NCBI GenBank assembly: GCA_902702965.1
Contig: CACRXP010000011.1
Coordinates: forward strand, 2,244,875-2,308,874
DNA from: Spirometra erinaceieuropaei
Taxonomy: Eukaryota > Platyhelminthes > Cestoda > Diphyllobothriidea > Diphyllobothriidae
Direction of reading: 5' to 3'
DNA: 64,000 nt
Of the stretch, positions 1 to 11,313 are shown piece by piece (within the stretch, counting starts at the first letter, position 1; every line of letters begins with the position of its first letter). A program made the translations under genes and the position numbers. The notes beneath the pieces were generated by a model. It was not told where the DNA came from. It saw nothing but the letters and a program-made list of their open reading frames with translations, and made no database searches.

Positions 1-139
1 AAAACGACAGTGAGCCCGCATATGCACCCTTGTTTCGTTCTTTTGTTTGTTCTTTGCTCATCTGGACGAGGCACTGACCTTCAAGAGATTCTGCGAGACT
101 GATGAGATGCACGCCTGCGACGAACTGCAACTCACAGAA

Positions 140-1060
140 GGTCCTATCTGCATCAACTCCCTTCTCTTCCCCCCACCTAGAGCCGGTGTCATAACTGAGT
201 CGGAGAAGCCGGAGGCGAGATCGATTGCCGACGCGGTATGAGCCTGCACCTTGACGTGCCACCACACTCCATGTGGTGTGGTCGCGCAACCCAATAACGC
301 GTGTTTGACACCGATCTACTCCCGGTATTGGTCCAGCATATCTACCTTTCGGCCCGTCGTATACACGACAGTTCGAGCGTCGTTGCCGACGATGTCCACT
401 GTGTGCTCCACTGAAAAGTAAAGCAGATACGTTGACTTGCGTGTGAGCTAGTGTATAGTGAGTGCAGACTTTCGCAGCATCCATCGCACTCTTTCTGCTC
501 CACTCCTCACCTGGACCCGCCTTAAAGACAGAGTCAAGAAGACCGGAGGCGGGGAATGAGGCAGGTGGATGACACGGTCGAGCCCGCACCTTGGCGTTCC
601 ACTCCAAACCCCCTGCTCCACACAGCAAACGGTCAGGCTTTTGATCAACAACAGCAGCAACAACACCCCAGCAGGGGTCAGAAGGACCAGGATAACTGGG
701 CAGCCATGCCCACCACCTGTCTATCCAGCATGAGCGCAAGCGCATCTACCGTCAGGGAACCAGGGACAATACACATATACACACGATAGTTCGACCGTCG
801 GTTTCGACGATGTCCACCGTGTGCTCCACAGCAAGGTGAGAGCAGGGATGGTGACTTTAGCTTATAGTGATAGTAGTCTTGCACAGCATCCAACGCACTC
901 TCTCCTCCTCCCCCATCTGAACCCAGTGTCAAGACAGAGTCAAGAAGACCGGAGACGGGGGGAGGGCGCAGGTGAATGGCACGGTCGAGCCCCCACGTTG
1001 GCGTTACACTCCACGCCCCCTGGTCTACACAGCAGACAACCACGATTTTGATTCACACCA
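140..1060 (+). repeat. Family D repeat, tandem array (about 2.5 units)
   Basis: Three related units lie head-to-tail. Each unit opens with a segment like AGTTCGACCGTCGG (positions 369 and 788, a spacing of 419 bp), continues through a TTATAGTGATAGTAG-like stretch and GCAGCATCCAACGCACTC, and then reaches GTCAAGACAGAGTCAAGAAG followed by CCGGAGGCGGG. The first unit is partial (from about 140) and the third fades after about 1060. Dispersed copies recur at 15.1, 29.1, 46.7 and 61.1 kb, so this is an interspersed repeat that became tandem here. Small open frames in it are not conserved between copies. Superfamily unknown. Confidence 0.75.
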
Positions 1061-2394
1061 ACAGTGGGGGGAGGGAGGGTGACAGGGCCCCAGTGTGCGC
1101 GAAGTAGGCCGAAAACCGGGTTTGCCACTGCACCCCGAAAATGTAGGCATTAGTTTCGGTGCTCAAAGCCGATAACGCCTGCCAGAGTCCGATATGCCGC
1201 CCGTGTTGGTCCAACGCATCTACCAAGCGACCCGTTTGGGAGCACACACACACATACATACACAAGCCTCCCCGTCAGACCTAGTTCTCCGGAGAACTAC
1301 TTTCTCGGAATGCACCCCAGCCCTAGTACTCTCTGCCCTTTCGGAAATGAGGGGGGGGGGTAGGAAGCAGTGAAAGCGAGAAGTGTGATGGAGTTAACGG
1401 GGAGAAGGGCGAGACACGTCAGCCTCACTGCCTCCCAACCTCCCAGCCTCATCGGAGATTCTAACGCCCGTCAGAGCAAGCGCCTAATCAGTCATCACTA
1501 TCTCGGTGCTTCCACAAATGCGGATGATCCTACGAACTTTTCGTGTTAATCGCGTCGTTTCGGGCAGCGTGAGTTTGTCCAGGAGCTGATGTGATGATTC
1601 AGAGTAGCATCAATTCGCACAAGGTTGTATCTCTTAAGAGAATCGAGTACTATACGATCAAAAAAAACATACAAGTAAAGCAACAAAAAATACATTTCTG
1701 CTAGGCAAAGCATGCGGGCAAGCCCTCCGTCAACGTAATCTGCCATCTCATCGAAAATTGTAGAGCTAATTAAGTGCGTAGAGTCCTAGTTAACCTAGAC
1801 GGGTCATTTCGTTTGCAGTTTTGTTAATGACTGACTAATTTAGGAATCACCTCAGGTATCGATTAGATCTAGCCACGGCATTTAAGTGCAAAGGATATCA
1901 ACATATCCTTGGGAAGGCTTGCAAGTACAGAGCTATGATTTCAAGCACAGAAGGTCTCTACAGAGGGTCCTCGAAGCCTCCAGAATTGCAAGGGTTACCA
2001 TACCCCCCCCCCACCACCATCACAATCACAACTGCACTCTCTGAGTTGACTTGGCCTAAAAGGCAGCAATTCGAAATTTGATATTTTGGTGTCAGATTCA
2101 GTAATTTAAGCTGCGGCGGACGGTTTGGAGGAAAAGCCAACACACCTGCCACGGGACCGATTTTAACTTGCCCTAGAATTCTTCCTGTCTCGCACAAGCT
2201 CAGAAGGTGAGAACGCGTTCATGGGCGGAGGGTATTGGTTTTCTGACGTTCCGACTAGCCCTATCAGCTCGCGGTATGCGTAGATTGGTTTAACCTCTGT
2301 AGGCTTCCTCTGTTTCACAATGTGCGTTCTGCTGAGTATTCGTCAGTCACCGTGCTTGGATAGTCGCAATGGCTTGTAGATCTGCCGAGTAATC
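1061..2394. other. No gene recognised
   Basis: Short open frames only. There is a poly-G run near 1350 and a poly-C/CAC run near 2005-2020. Nothing here matches the repeat families seen elsewhere in the window. Confidence 0.5.
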
Positions 2395-2870
2395 AATTCA
2401 CTGGCTCCCCAGTCTATTAAAAGTGCAACGACCTTCCCCTTCCATGCTCGATGCTGAGAGTTCACCTAGGCGGAGTAATTAGACACTGGGGGAGCGCACT
2501 GGTGAACACTGGTCCAACGCCAGGGTCGGTGGGTCAGATGGTAGAGCCATCATCACACCAGCATCCAACACACGTGATGTAATTACAGCAATTAACGACG
2601 CGAATGCCGGCCATCAAACAGTCATCACACCAAGTGCGACGATCCCGGATGAAGAGGAGAGACGTGAATGTTCATAGGTATGCGATAGCATGCGACTGCA
2701 TCTTATAAATACTGCAGTTTCTTGTGCATGAACCACCCGTATCTGCTTTTGTCTCTGATGATGGGTTCGAGCAGGAATCCGAAACGTCAGGCGAATAAGG
2801 CTCTTGTCCCAACGATTGTGTCACCTTCACAACTGCTTCCTGGGAGTTGTCTCTTCGCTTCTGTCAGTCT
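2395..2870 (+). mobile_element. Penelope-like element, 3' end remnant (lineage 1)
   Basis: The first 100 bp correspond to the C-terminal end of the GIY-YIG region of the PLE at 12.4-14.0 kb (the stretch reading GPQSINKRNDLP there), but frames are broken. It is followed by the same 3' non-coding region: a TATAAATACTGCAG block, then CTGATGATGGGTTCGAG and AATCCGAAACGTC. The copy is 5' truncated, as is usual for retroelements. The sequence just after the 3' end (CTGCTTCCTGGGA near 2839) recurs beside another PLE 3' end near 49.25 kb. Confidence 0.8.
2748..2798 (+). ncRNA. Hammerhead-ribozyme-like motif in PLE 3' region
   Basis: CTGATGA at 2755-2761, a helix II hairpin GGGTTC/GAATCC with loop GAGCAG, then GAAAC and GTC (2786-2788), the expected cleavage triplet. 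Flanks TTTGTCT and AGGCGAA can form a 7-bp helix I with wobbles. Helix III would be minimal (C-G), as is known for the short type I hammerheads described in PLEs. One oddity is an extra T between A9 of the core and the first helix II pair, so activity is uncertain. Confidence 0.6.
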
Positions 2871-3076
2871 ATATACTCTATTTTCCTCAACGTCTACTCA
2901 TTTCTTGATGTTGCATCTGGGAGACACATTTTCAGTTATGGTGGCTTAATATAATTTTGCAGTCGATATCCCCTTCTCTCGGAGTAACAGAGATGCCAGG
3001 TAAGACCTGAATGAACAGAAATGTGTAGACCTAAAACAGGGGAAGTTTAAGGCAGCCAACTATGCTTGGATTGACA

Positions 3077-4050
3077 TACAGTAGGTGGGCTAACTCATGA
3101 AATTTCAACCGAAATTTCGAAATGCGTTCTCGTTTCGAAAAGATGAATTAAGTAGGGTTGTAAAAGTAATCATCATGATCCAGTTATCTCGGGGTGGCGG
3201 CTTTCGAATGAACTTATTTCCGACTGTATGCAAGAATTATACGCTGCAAAAATGACTACTTAAGTAGCATGAAACTTTCTAATTTATTTTCGATGCCCTT
3301 GAAAACTCAATTATATTTCATGGAAAACAGGCATAAAAATATTCATTCTTTTACTTATTCGGTAGACAATCACGTCTTCTTCCGATTTTGTACTCGAAAG
3401 AAGAGTATAATTCGGTTTTAAAAAATTTTTCCAATTCCCGAATAATTTTGAAACCGACCTGCTGCTACAATTTCATTCAGAGTTTCAAAACTAAAAGCCG
3501 TATATTTTCCGTGTACGGAAAACCATGCATTTCTCTACGGCATTAAGAAGAGACCATATGGGTTTCATAAAATTAAGCAGTGGATTTGAGCCATATTGTT
3601 AACATTACAAGCCACTTTGGTAAATACAGAGACAGGATGTTTTATGTACGGCCATTTCACAGTTTTAAAACATCTCACAATAAGAAACTATTTCAAAACC
3701 GAATTATACCCCTTCATCGAATATGAGATTGGAAGGCGTAATTTTCTACCAAATGAGAAAAGAATTAAATATTTTTATGCATGTTTTCCATGAAGTTTAA
3801 TTGAATTTTTGAGGGCGTCGAGAATCAATAAGAAGAACGCACGCTGCATAAGTAGTCCTTTTTTACAGAGTATGGTTTTCGCTTACAGCAGGAAGGGAGT
3901 TCTTTCGAATGCCGGCACCCTGAGGTAACTGAATTATTATACAATTACGCTGCACGATGATCAGTTTTACAATCCTACCTAATTAGTCTTTCGAAACTAT
4001 AACACATTTCGGAATTTCGGTTGACATTTTATGAGTTAGCCCACCTAATA
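3077..4050 (-). mobile_element. Family B palindromic TIR element (B1, full length)
   Basis: It begins TACAGTAGGTGGGCTAACTC and ends with the reverse complement (GAGTTAGCCCACCTA). The two arms, about 360 bp each, are inverted copies of each other and flank an asymmetric centre of about 250 bp, which fixes orientation. The left arm contains TACTTAAGTAGCATG and ATTCGGTAGACAAT. There is no coding capacity. TA at the ends and a CAGT start suggest a Tc1/mariner-type non-autonomous element. That superfamily call is inference. Confidence 0.8.
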
Positions 4051-4274
4051 TATGTTATATGTTATTATACATAACATATATGACATATATATATATCGCT
4101 TGTCTTCATCAGCCTGCCACAGGTGGCTCTGCTTATTTTAAAGATAAGAGCTTCAAAGAGCTGTCAATAATCACAGCAGTTAATCGTGGATATTCAAGCT
4201 ACTAGCCTCAATCCTTCATTAGGCTGGTTGAAGGGAGGAGATTGAATGAGTGCTTTGATGCACGCGGTACTTTA

Positions 4275-4410
4275 CAATGGGAAAGGCTTGCATAGTATCT
4301 ACTGCACTCTCCCTTCCCTCACTCACCTCGCTTCGTCGAAAAGATAATGTCAAAACGACCGGGTGTGAGCGCGGGAGTGATGGCTGACAGAACTGAGCAG
4401 TCAGTCTGCA
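4275..4410 (+). repeat. Diverged family D fragment
   Basis: The order GCTTGCATAGTATCTACTGCACTCTC, CACCTCG, AATGTCAAAACGACCGG, GGCTGACAGA follows the D unit, with heavy divergence. It is flanked by AT-rich DNA containing TATATA runs (4050-4100). Confidence 0.45.
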
Positions 4411-5033
4411 CTTTCCGAGTCAGAGCTGAGCGTGCTAGGGTTAGAGGGATGAAAGCTTCAGAAAGAGCTTACCAGCGGTGGGGAAGAGGATTCCAGATTC
4501 CCTTGTTTATGAGTCGCTGTACAACCTGGCTTGTTATCAAAAATTTATTTTTCATGGAGATTCCAGCCACTTTGTGTCACGCCGTAAGTAAGACAATGTA
4601 GGCCTTTAACTATCGATATGAGTTTTTTTCTTCTTTTGTTCAAGGGTCCTACTAGGTGGAAATGTAAGTCCCCGTAGCCAAACTTGACCAACAGCACTAC
4701 CACACAGGGTACAAGCAGAGTATATCCTTAGATCGGAAACGCGTAGAATCCCTCTGAAACCACGATATTGGAAAGCGTATATTACAAGAGAGTTCTATCT
4801 ACCGTTGAAAGTACCATCTGAAGTGTTTGAGCGTCATTGAAATTTCCAGAGATGAATAAATTACAACATATTTTGGAACATTTCGAATCAACTGCAGTAC
4901 GCACCTATGTGGTAGTCTGACATGAAAAAACCGGTCTCCAAAAGTCGGATTTGACGTGCACATGCAGGGTTATCATGTAATAAAATCAGCCTTACATACG
5001 TATATGTACACATAGCGCAACCAAGTGGAGAGT
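4411..5033. other. No gene recognised
   Basis: Unique-looking sequence with no open frame worth calling and no match to the window's repeat families. Confidence 0.45.
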
Positions 5034-5245
5034 GGGCCCGTGGTTCAGTAGTAGTACACTGAACTGGATGTTCGATAACCAAGGGGTCCGGATTAGAATC
5101 CCAGGTTCTAGAAACCTAGCGATGGTCATGTTAGTCTCCGCTGTCTTCATCGGTAATGTCAATTTGCCTATATGTATATATAGTATGGGCCTCAAGGCAC
5201 GATGAAACACGCACGCTGCGTAATCTGATCGGTGAGCGCCCATAT
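5034..5245 (+). mobile_element. tRNA-derived SINE (family S1), diverged copy
   Basis: The head GGGCCCGTGGTTCAGTAGTAG resembles a tRNA A box region, and GGTCCGGATTAGAATCCC sits where the B box lies in better copies. Then come the S1 body traces GTCTCCGCTGTCTTCATCGG and GATCGGTGAGCGCCC at the 3' end. It is shorter and more diverged than the copy at 33 kb. Confidence 0.65.
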
Positions 5246-5465
5246 GTCATTATATATAAATGAAGCGAATAATTCCAGAAACTACTAAGTACGGGTCACG
5301 GAGTTAAGTCTCTGGGACATGACCTTTTAGTGTTAGACCCAAGCTTTCAATAAATATTCGAGTCGAAGACAACCAACTACTGTGGAATAACCACGTGATA
5401 CCCATTCTGCAAACAAGTAGTGTTGCAAGTAGTATGAAACCCAATGTGAAAGGTATTACGCAGTA

Positions 5466-5545
5466 CTTCCGATATTCTGCCGATGCGTGACACAACTGCC
5501 AGGGCTTCGGCTCCTCAGTTGGTCCCCCGGCGTCCTCTAGAAAAT
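5466..5545 (-). mobile_element. S2 SINE fragment, left arm of inverted pair
   Basis: Reverse complement of the S2 body: CGATATTCTGCCGATGCGTG, then GGGCTTCGGCTCCTCAGTTG, then GTCCCCCGGCG. It pairs at about 75 percent with the plus copy at 5590-5700, with about 45 bp between them. Confidence 0.65.
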
Positions 5546-5589
5546 TATTTCCTTGATTATTCTCTGGGGTTCATATTGCCAGGAACCGC

Positions 5590-5700
5590 GTAGAAGACGC
5601 TGGGAGACCCATTGAGGGCCTGGACCCCTCGCAGCTGTGTCATGCAGAGGCAGAATATCGGCGAAACACGTGTCTGGGCTTTTGGCTAGTACCTATGTCG
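5590..5700 (+). mobile_element. S2 SINE fragment, right arm of inverted pair
   Basis: GCTGGGAGACCCATTGAGGG, CCCCTCGCAGCTG, AATATCGGCGAAACACGTG and GGCTTTTGGCTAGTACC match the S2 copies at 32.4 kb (plus) and 63.2 kb (minus). The two 3' ends face outward. Confidence 0.65.
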
Positions 5701-7521
5701 GATGTACGGTATAGTACCTTTACCATATGTGTATATATATGGCATTTTTTAACTTCCTTTCATAGTAAGGTGTGGAATTGGGACGAACCCCTCGGAACAA
5801 ACCTTTCCAGATCTCGTTTATAAACCGGGGCGAACATTTATGCTGAAATTCACTCGCCTCAGCGACATAACCGCGTACTATTATTCCAATTGACAATGAG
5901 TTGTGTATAAATATCGACTGATTTATCACACAATGATGTGCAACATCTCTAGCTTATCAATTTCGAGAAAATAATTACAATAGGCGACTTAGTTTAATTC
6001 AGCGCGAGTCAGAAGACGAGTTCAGTCAGACACCCAGACCAGCTACCTGACGAACCCTCTCCAACATCAAGAATTCACCTGGACCCGTTGAAAGTAACCC
6101 GAGAAAGTATCAGATGCAGGTGGAACACAAGCCAAGGGCAACAGTACACCAAAAGCAGCTTATGCAATTAAAGGATAGGGGAAGTTAATTTGATAAGAAG
6201 GGAGTCGAGGAGGAGATGCGGTCGGCTGAACAGAAATTTTTATCGTATAGCATTTCGGAGTCGTGTTTGAACTCATCACAAAAGACACCTTCAGATATGA
6301 CATAAGATAAGAAAGAAGTCGTCTTTACAATGCCATGCGGTGCCTGCGATGTAACTTATTGTGGTCAGGCTGGATAATCTACCCCCCCGCACGCATTCAT
6401 GAACATTAGTTAGCTGTAGGCAGGCGAGGTCATCTGCCCCAAATAGGCGTGCATACTCTAGCCATTGGGCATGCCCTCAACATCCTTTAAAGTCTAGACA
6501 GAGGGAGTGAGAGAAGAAGTAGAAAGAAAGAGAATAACTTTTATCTTGGAACCATCGTTACAAAATTTCCAGATGACTGTTACGGGCATGAGTTTAGTTT
6601 CAGTTCCTGGACTTCTGTCTCTACGTGTCAGCCATCGTGTCGTAAATAGCTTAAGAATCGCTGATATGCCGATGCAAGGGAGGATGTATACCAGGAGCCG
6701 AAGAGCGATGGGCGCAAAGATTTTGTAGGAAGTAAATCAGAGTGAACGGACGGACAACATAATCAATAACCCAGTCAGAAAACTATTCGGCTCCTGCGAA
6801 GTGTCCTTGTGCTAGGACACCGACTAAAAATTCATTAGAAACGTCGACAAATGAAGATAGTATGCGGTGGACACGAATTGGAATGAACGTATCCTTCGGA
6901 ACAAAAGCAGGAAAAATGAGGGGAGAAGTTTGGTGTTCTTACCGTCGCGGTCTTGCCCCTGGCGTGTGATAAGGGTGGAATGGAAAGATAATTGGATCGA
7001 TACTGCATCCATTTTCTTTCAACTCAGATGCAAGACATCTTCATGACCTACTTATTCCCCCCTTGCCCTCAATACCAACCTCCACGGCCATCTTCCGATA
7101 AAAATGCCCGCCACCAGCGTTTGAAGAGGACAGGCGAGCATAATTCAAACTGACATGTATTTGCAGCCTCCGAAATCCCAAAAATCTCGCGTTTGCGAAG
7201 ACGTTAATATGTGTGGAAGCCGTTTTTGTCAAAGACCAGATTGTATTAGATCATCCTTCACATTGGATTTGACGGAATCTTTCAGGAATATGAGTGCGTT
7301 TGGTTGGGATAAAAACCAGCTTACTCCGCGTGCAAAAGTGTCTGATAAAACAGCCCCATTCCAGGCACCCGGAATTAGTGGAAGCCAGGGTGACTCCGCA
7401 AAACCCTACTGTACTACAACTAATACTCATCCAAACTACCAGTAGTCATGTGTAAAAAGACGGCCAAACACAGGAGGACTTCTCCCCCAAGGTCGAGAGT
7501 CCTGCTACGATGACTATCCGC
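5701..7521. other. No gene recognised
   Basis: 1.8 kb without a supportable gene or repeat. The open frames at 6507-6728 (+) and 7155-7445 (+, 96 codons) have no recognisable domain and no signs of conservation within the window. Confidence 0.45.
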
Positions 7522-7768
7522 GGTCAGATGTGGTTATGTAACCCCACCTAAAGTAAACAAACCCCAGCCACCTCTCATACGAGACAGGTGGTAATAAAGA
7601 TATTTACAGGTGGGGCGGGGTACCGCACAGGCGACGAGGTCAAGTAGTTGCATGCAAAAGAAAGGCTATTGGGAATGCGCGGTCGTACTTTGAGTGGTTG
7701 AAAAATAGTTGCCCTAACCCCTAACAGTATTGTGCCCATCAGGTGGGGCTACATAACCACATCTTACC
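7522..7768 (+). mobile_element. Family E TIR element (E1)
   Basis: About 28-bp terminal inverted repeats: GATGTGGTTATGTAACCCCA at the left, and its complement within AGGTGGGGCTACATAACCAC at the right. The interior carries a short CCCTAACCCCTAA run near the right end. A second copy in reverse orientation lies at 49.33-49.62 kb. It has no coding capacity and is MITE-like. Confidence 0.75.
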
Positions 7769-9107
7769 GACTCTCCGCTAGGCAGAGACGATTACAGATC
7801 GCAAAATGTGGAATTATGAAACTCGGTTCACACGCCCAGCCCGTGCAAACGCTGACAGCAAAGGTCTCTCCAGAAACTGCATCCAGGCCTGCAGCTGTAA
7901 ACGGGAAGCGGTGGTGGGGTCGATGTTTCGCAAGTCCCGACACAGCCCACTTCACCTTCGCCTTCGTCGTAGCGCCAGACAAAGGAACTAGCCTGAGCGG
8001 CTTTCTGACAGATGGACAGAGTGAAGTTGTAACTCCCGCCAAACAGGCATGCACAGTTTATGCCACCGTGCATGGCAGGTGAGCGTAAACCTTACCCTGC
8101 TTTTTTTAATCCTTCGATCACACCCAAAGCGGATGAGACCGGGACTCGCACGCACGCACGCGCAAGCACACATATATTAAAAAAAACTTTAAATTTTGTG
8201 CGGACCCTGGCGCATTCTTTGATGTTGCCTCTGTGTGTGTGCCGATTGCGCATATGGCAAAATCCAGCCCTGCTCACCAGCAAGGCATGATTTCATACAG
8301 GTTGGAACTGTTGTTTTTTTTTCGAAGTCTTAATGGCCTGATGACAGTGCATGGGGAGAAACCACCGAGGGGATCTAATCCAGGCATGGTGCTATTGTGC
8401 TTTCCGATTTCATTTTGTTATATAGGTCATGGTAACCAGGAGACAGATATCACGCATGGTAGGGGTGGGGGGGTCAGATAAACGATTATTTGCCTCGCTG
8501 TCTCTTAAAGATTTTGTTTAAAGAAGACAGGAGTGAAGGCGGGTTGGGGCCTCAACGTGGTCACGCCTGTGGATGGTATTATTCATGCTGCTCCCACTAT
8601 CGATTTAGTTTATTACTGCCCATGCTACTATAATCACATATAGGGCTGCTTTCGAAATGAACGTTAGTATGACCACAGATGCGTGCATTGGTGTTTGCCA
8701 GAACAGCACTCTAGCAGTCACTATTATCAAGTCTACTGCTGCGTCTATTACCGCACATCCGAAGGCGATTACGGCTCATTTTGCTGTAACAACAGCCCAC
8801 CACCACCAGCATTAATAATCCTAAAGACTCTATTTCGACAAGAACACATATCATTAGAACAAATCGTCCAAAAGTCCCTAAGTTCCAAGCAACTTTCGCG
8901 ATTCTATCATTTGAAGCTCAACTGCAGTATTTCCTATATTTGGCTTCAATATACATAAAAAAGACGGAGGTCATCAGGGTGTGCTTTCTACGAAAAATGT
9001 AATCTTGGAGAGTGTTTATGTATAACTTCTGACCTGTGCAAGCGTGTCACTCGGTATCCGTAAATTAATATTTAACCATTTACAGAATGAAGATATAGGT
9101 GTTTTCG
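7769..9107. other. No gene recognised
   Basis: Overlapping open frames on both strands at 7732-8090 (up to 116 codons) have no recognisable motif. An alternating CACG-rich tract lies at 8145-8170. Confidence 0.4.
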
Positions 9108-9400
9108 TATGTTATTACCGACAAGGACAAGGGCTTTATTAGCCGTCGCCAGCCAATCACGCCCGACACCGAAGTTTTTAACACCCGAGGCTCGAACTCG
9201 TGACCTGTTAGTTAAAAGTCCACGCCTCTAACCACTGGGCCACGAGCCCGTTGCCCTGTCAGTTTCGATCGGGAATATACAATGGTAGGCGGCTCTCACC
9301 GATCGTTCTTACGGAACACACTCGTTCCGTTGGGCCTTACGGGCTCTCTCTCGAGCCCAACCAGCAGCCGCACAGCGGCGCATGATATAGGCAAAAGAAG
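9108..9400 (-). mobile_element. S1 SINE in circularly permuted order
   Basis: Read on the minus strand, the 3' half comes first (9400 to 9275: GGCTGCTGGTTGGGCTCGAG, GGCACAACG, CGATCGGTGAG). It is followed by a short linker (TATATTCCCGATC), then the tRNA-like head (GGGCTCGTGGCCCAGTGGTT, B box region GTCACGAGTTCGAGCC), and then the body, ending at TTGTCGGTAATAACATAC. The total is one monomer length cut and rejoined at the TCGGTAATA/TATATCATG position. Confidence 0.7.
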
Positions 9401-9944
9401 TTCGTAGAGACCCTGCAGTTGTCATTGCTAGGCCATCAGAAGGAGCTTCTACAGTAGCTATGCAACCGAAATCATCGGGATCGCGATGAGAAAAAAAGGA
9501 CATAGAGTCGATGCTCCAATCTGTGAATCATGTCCACTATCCCCGAGGATTCACTCCTGACATTAACAAAGCCTGATCGATTCCTTTCCATAGGCGTTCT
9601 CTGAAAAGGAGTCTCGGTAGCCCAATCGGATTGGAAGGCCGTCCATAGATAACCTAGTCGAGGGAAAACGCGCATTTGCAATAGTAAACCAGTGGATCAA
9701 AAGCACACCCTGACTTGCTACTACGGTTGAGCAACCTAGCAAACACATCGGAGTTACTTCGGACAAAGAGGTTCTCATTATTTGATTGTCACTCCAGAAT
9801 GTGTCCGTGAGCCTGCCACAAAGAGACGTCTAAGTCGAACCACTGCCAGGACCATCCTATCTGCTAAAATACACACGGTGGAAGTGCACTCACCGACCCA
9901 GTTGCATGACTTGCATTTCCCACTGCGACTTGGTGTTCAGTTTA
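9401..9944. other. No gene recognised
   Basis: Short frames only and no repeat recognised. Confidence 0.4.
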
Positions 9945-10262
9945 AGGTCCTCGTAGGCAGCAGTCGCATGGCGACCACTAATATAACCAGAATGGCTTAC
10001 CGAAAACGACAAGGGAAGCCGAAATGGCCACGTCTGCCTTATTATTCTTCGTTATCTAGCCTCACGCAGCCTCCGGCTCGCACGATCTGGGACTAAAACC
10101 CTCGTTCTTTGGTCCACGGGGCTTTTCGAAGTCCAGCACTTAACCACCGGCCCCATTGTTCTGTCTGTTGAGCTCGGGAATATTAACCGTGGTGTAAGTC
10201 CATTGCGGGGACGTGTTCGTCTCGTTGTGCCCTGGGGACTGCGAAAACCGATTCTGTGCACA
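9945..10262 (-). mobile_element. Diverged S1 SINE, permuted order
   Basis: On the minus strand the order is a 3'-block (CCCCAGGGCACAACGAGACG), a linker with TATTCCCGAGCTCAAC, a tRNA-like head (GGCCGGTGGTTAAGTGCTGG), then body traces (CTTCCCTTGTCGTTTTCGG) ending at GCGACTGCTGCC. This copy and the one at 42.3 kb share variants (CGAAAA-GACGAGGG, GTCGCATRGCGAC), which points to a subfamily. Confidence 0.55.
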
Positions 10263-10620
10263 CAGTTGCCACGCCTAATGGTCGATTAGTTGGTTGTCCG
10301 CAAGCAGATGGTATGGGGTTAGTTGCTTCAGTGTTTTTGTGATGTTGGGTTGCGAGCACGCCTCATTCCACCCCCCTGCTCCGCCCTTGGTTATCTGTAA
10401 TATCTGACCTCGAGGGGGCCTCCGAGATCACTGGCCCACCCGTACCTTTGTAGGATACCTAAGTTGTTACATCCTGCTCCTACATCTCCTTTCCTTTTGG
10501 GATATCCTTCGTATCATTCTTTGCGGTATCCATCACAAATAGAATAATGCAGTCGTACGATAAAAAAAGTGATAGGGAGATAGGTGTTTATTGCGAGAGC
10601 TAGATCCAATCTGACATGTG
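10263..10620. other. No gene recognised
   Basis: No open frame of note and no repeat match. The AGA array starts immediately after. Confidence 0.4.
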
Positions 10621-10693
10621 GAGAAGAAGAAGAAGAAGAAGAAGAAGAAGAAGAAGAAGAAGAAGAAGAAGAAGAAGAAGAAGAAGAAGAAGG
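10621..10693 (+). repeat. (AGA)n microsatellite
   Basis: About 24 uninterrupted AGA units. The poly-Glu, poly-Arg and poly-Leu frames crossing it are artefacts of the repeat. Confidence 0.95.
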
Positions 10694-10906
10694 GGGATCA
10701 GTTGGTTCAAGACGACGTTGTCCTCACGATTGTTCAGGGAGGGTGGGTTGGAGGGCTGCCACCGGGGAAGTGGATCCGGATTCTCCACATGCCTTGACCG
10801 GAATGAGGAAAGGAAGACAGGCTCGCGCCAAACACTTCTACAGCTCAATTCGACCGCTACGAACCATTGAAACAAAAGAACCCTACTCCTTCAAATCTGC
10901 CAGATG

Positions 10907-11074
10907 CGTATCTGTATACACCCCTGATTATGGACAGAAAAACATTACTGACAAAGACACAGAAGACTGGAATGGCCATTTCTGAATCATTAGCCGTCGT
11001 TAGCCAGTCGTACCAAACCCCAAACACCTGGGGCTCAATCCCACGACCTGTAAGTTAGAGATCCAACGCATCCA
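10907..11074 (-). mobile_element. S1 SINE, truncated, left arm of head-to-head pair
   Basis: The minus-strand body (GACTGGAATGGCCATTTCTG, TTAGCCGTCGTTAGCCAGTC) runs into the tRNA-like head, which stops around the A box (ATCCAACGCATC). The 3' half is missing. Confidence 0.75.
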
Positions 11075-11313
11075 ACCAACAGGTCGCGAGATCGAGCCCC
11101 AGGTGTTCCAAACTTCAGGGTTGAGTATGACTTGCTGACAACGGTTAGTGGGTTAGAAATGGCCATTTCAGTCGTCCTTGTCTTTGTCGGTAATGCCATT
11201 CTGCCTATATCATGTACCGCTGTGAGGCTGTTGGTTCGGCTCGAGAGAGAGAGCCCGTAAGGCACAACGGGACGAGTGAGTTCCGTAGAAACGATCGATG
11301 AGCGTCCCTCTAC
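11075..11313 (+). mobile_element. S1 SINE, right arm of head-to-head pair
   Basis: It starts in the anticodon region (AACCAACAGGTCGCGAG) and keeps the B box (GGTCGCGAGATCGAGCC), the body, and a complete 3' end GAACGATCGATGAGCGTCCC-like (with GTAGAAACGATCGATGAGCG). It abuts the minus copy with almost no spacer. Confidence 0.8.

Noticed and set aside
7732..8090. Overlapping frames of 116 and 96 codons on both strands
   Set aside because: No motif, both strands open, no second copy. Likely chance in GC-balanced sequence.
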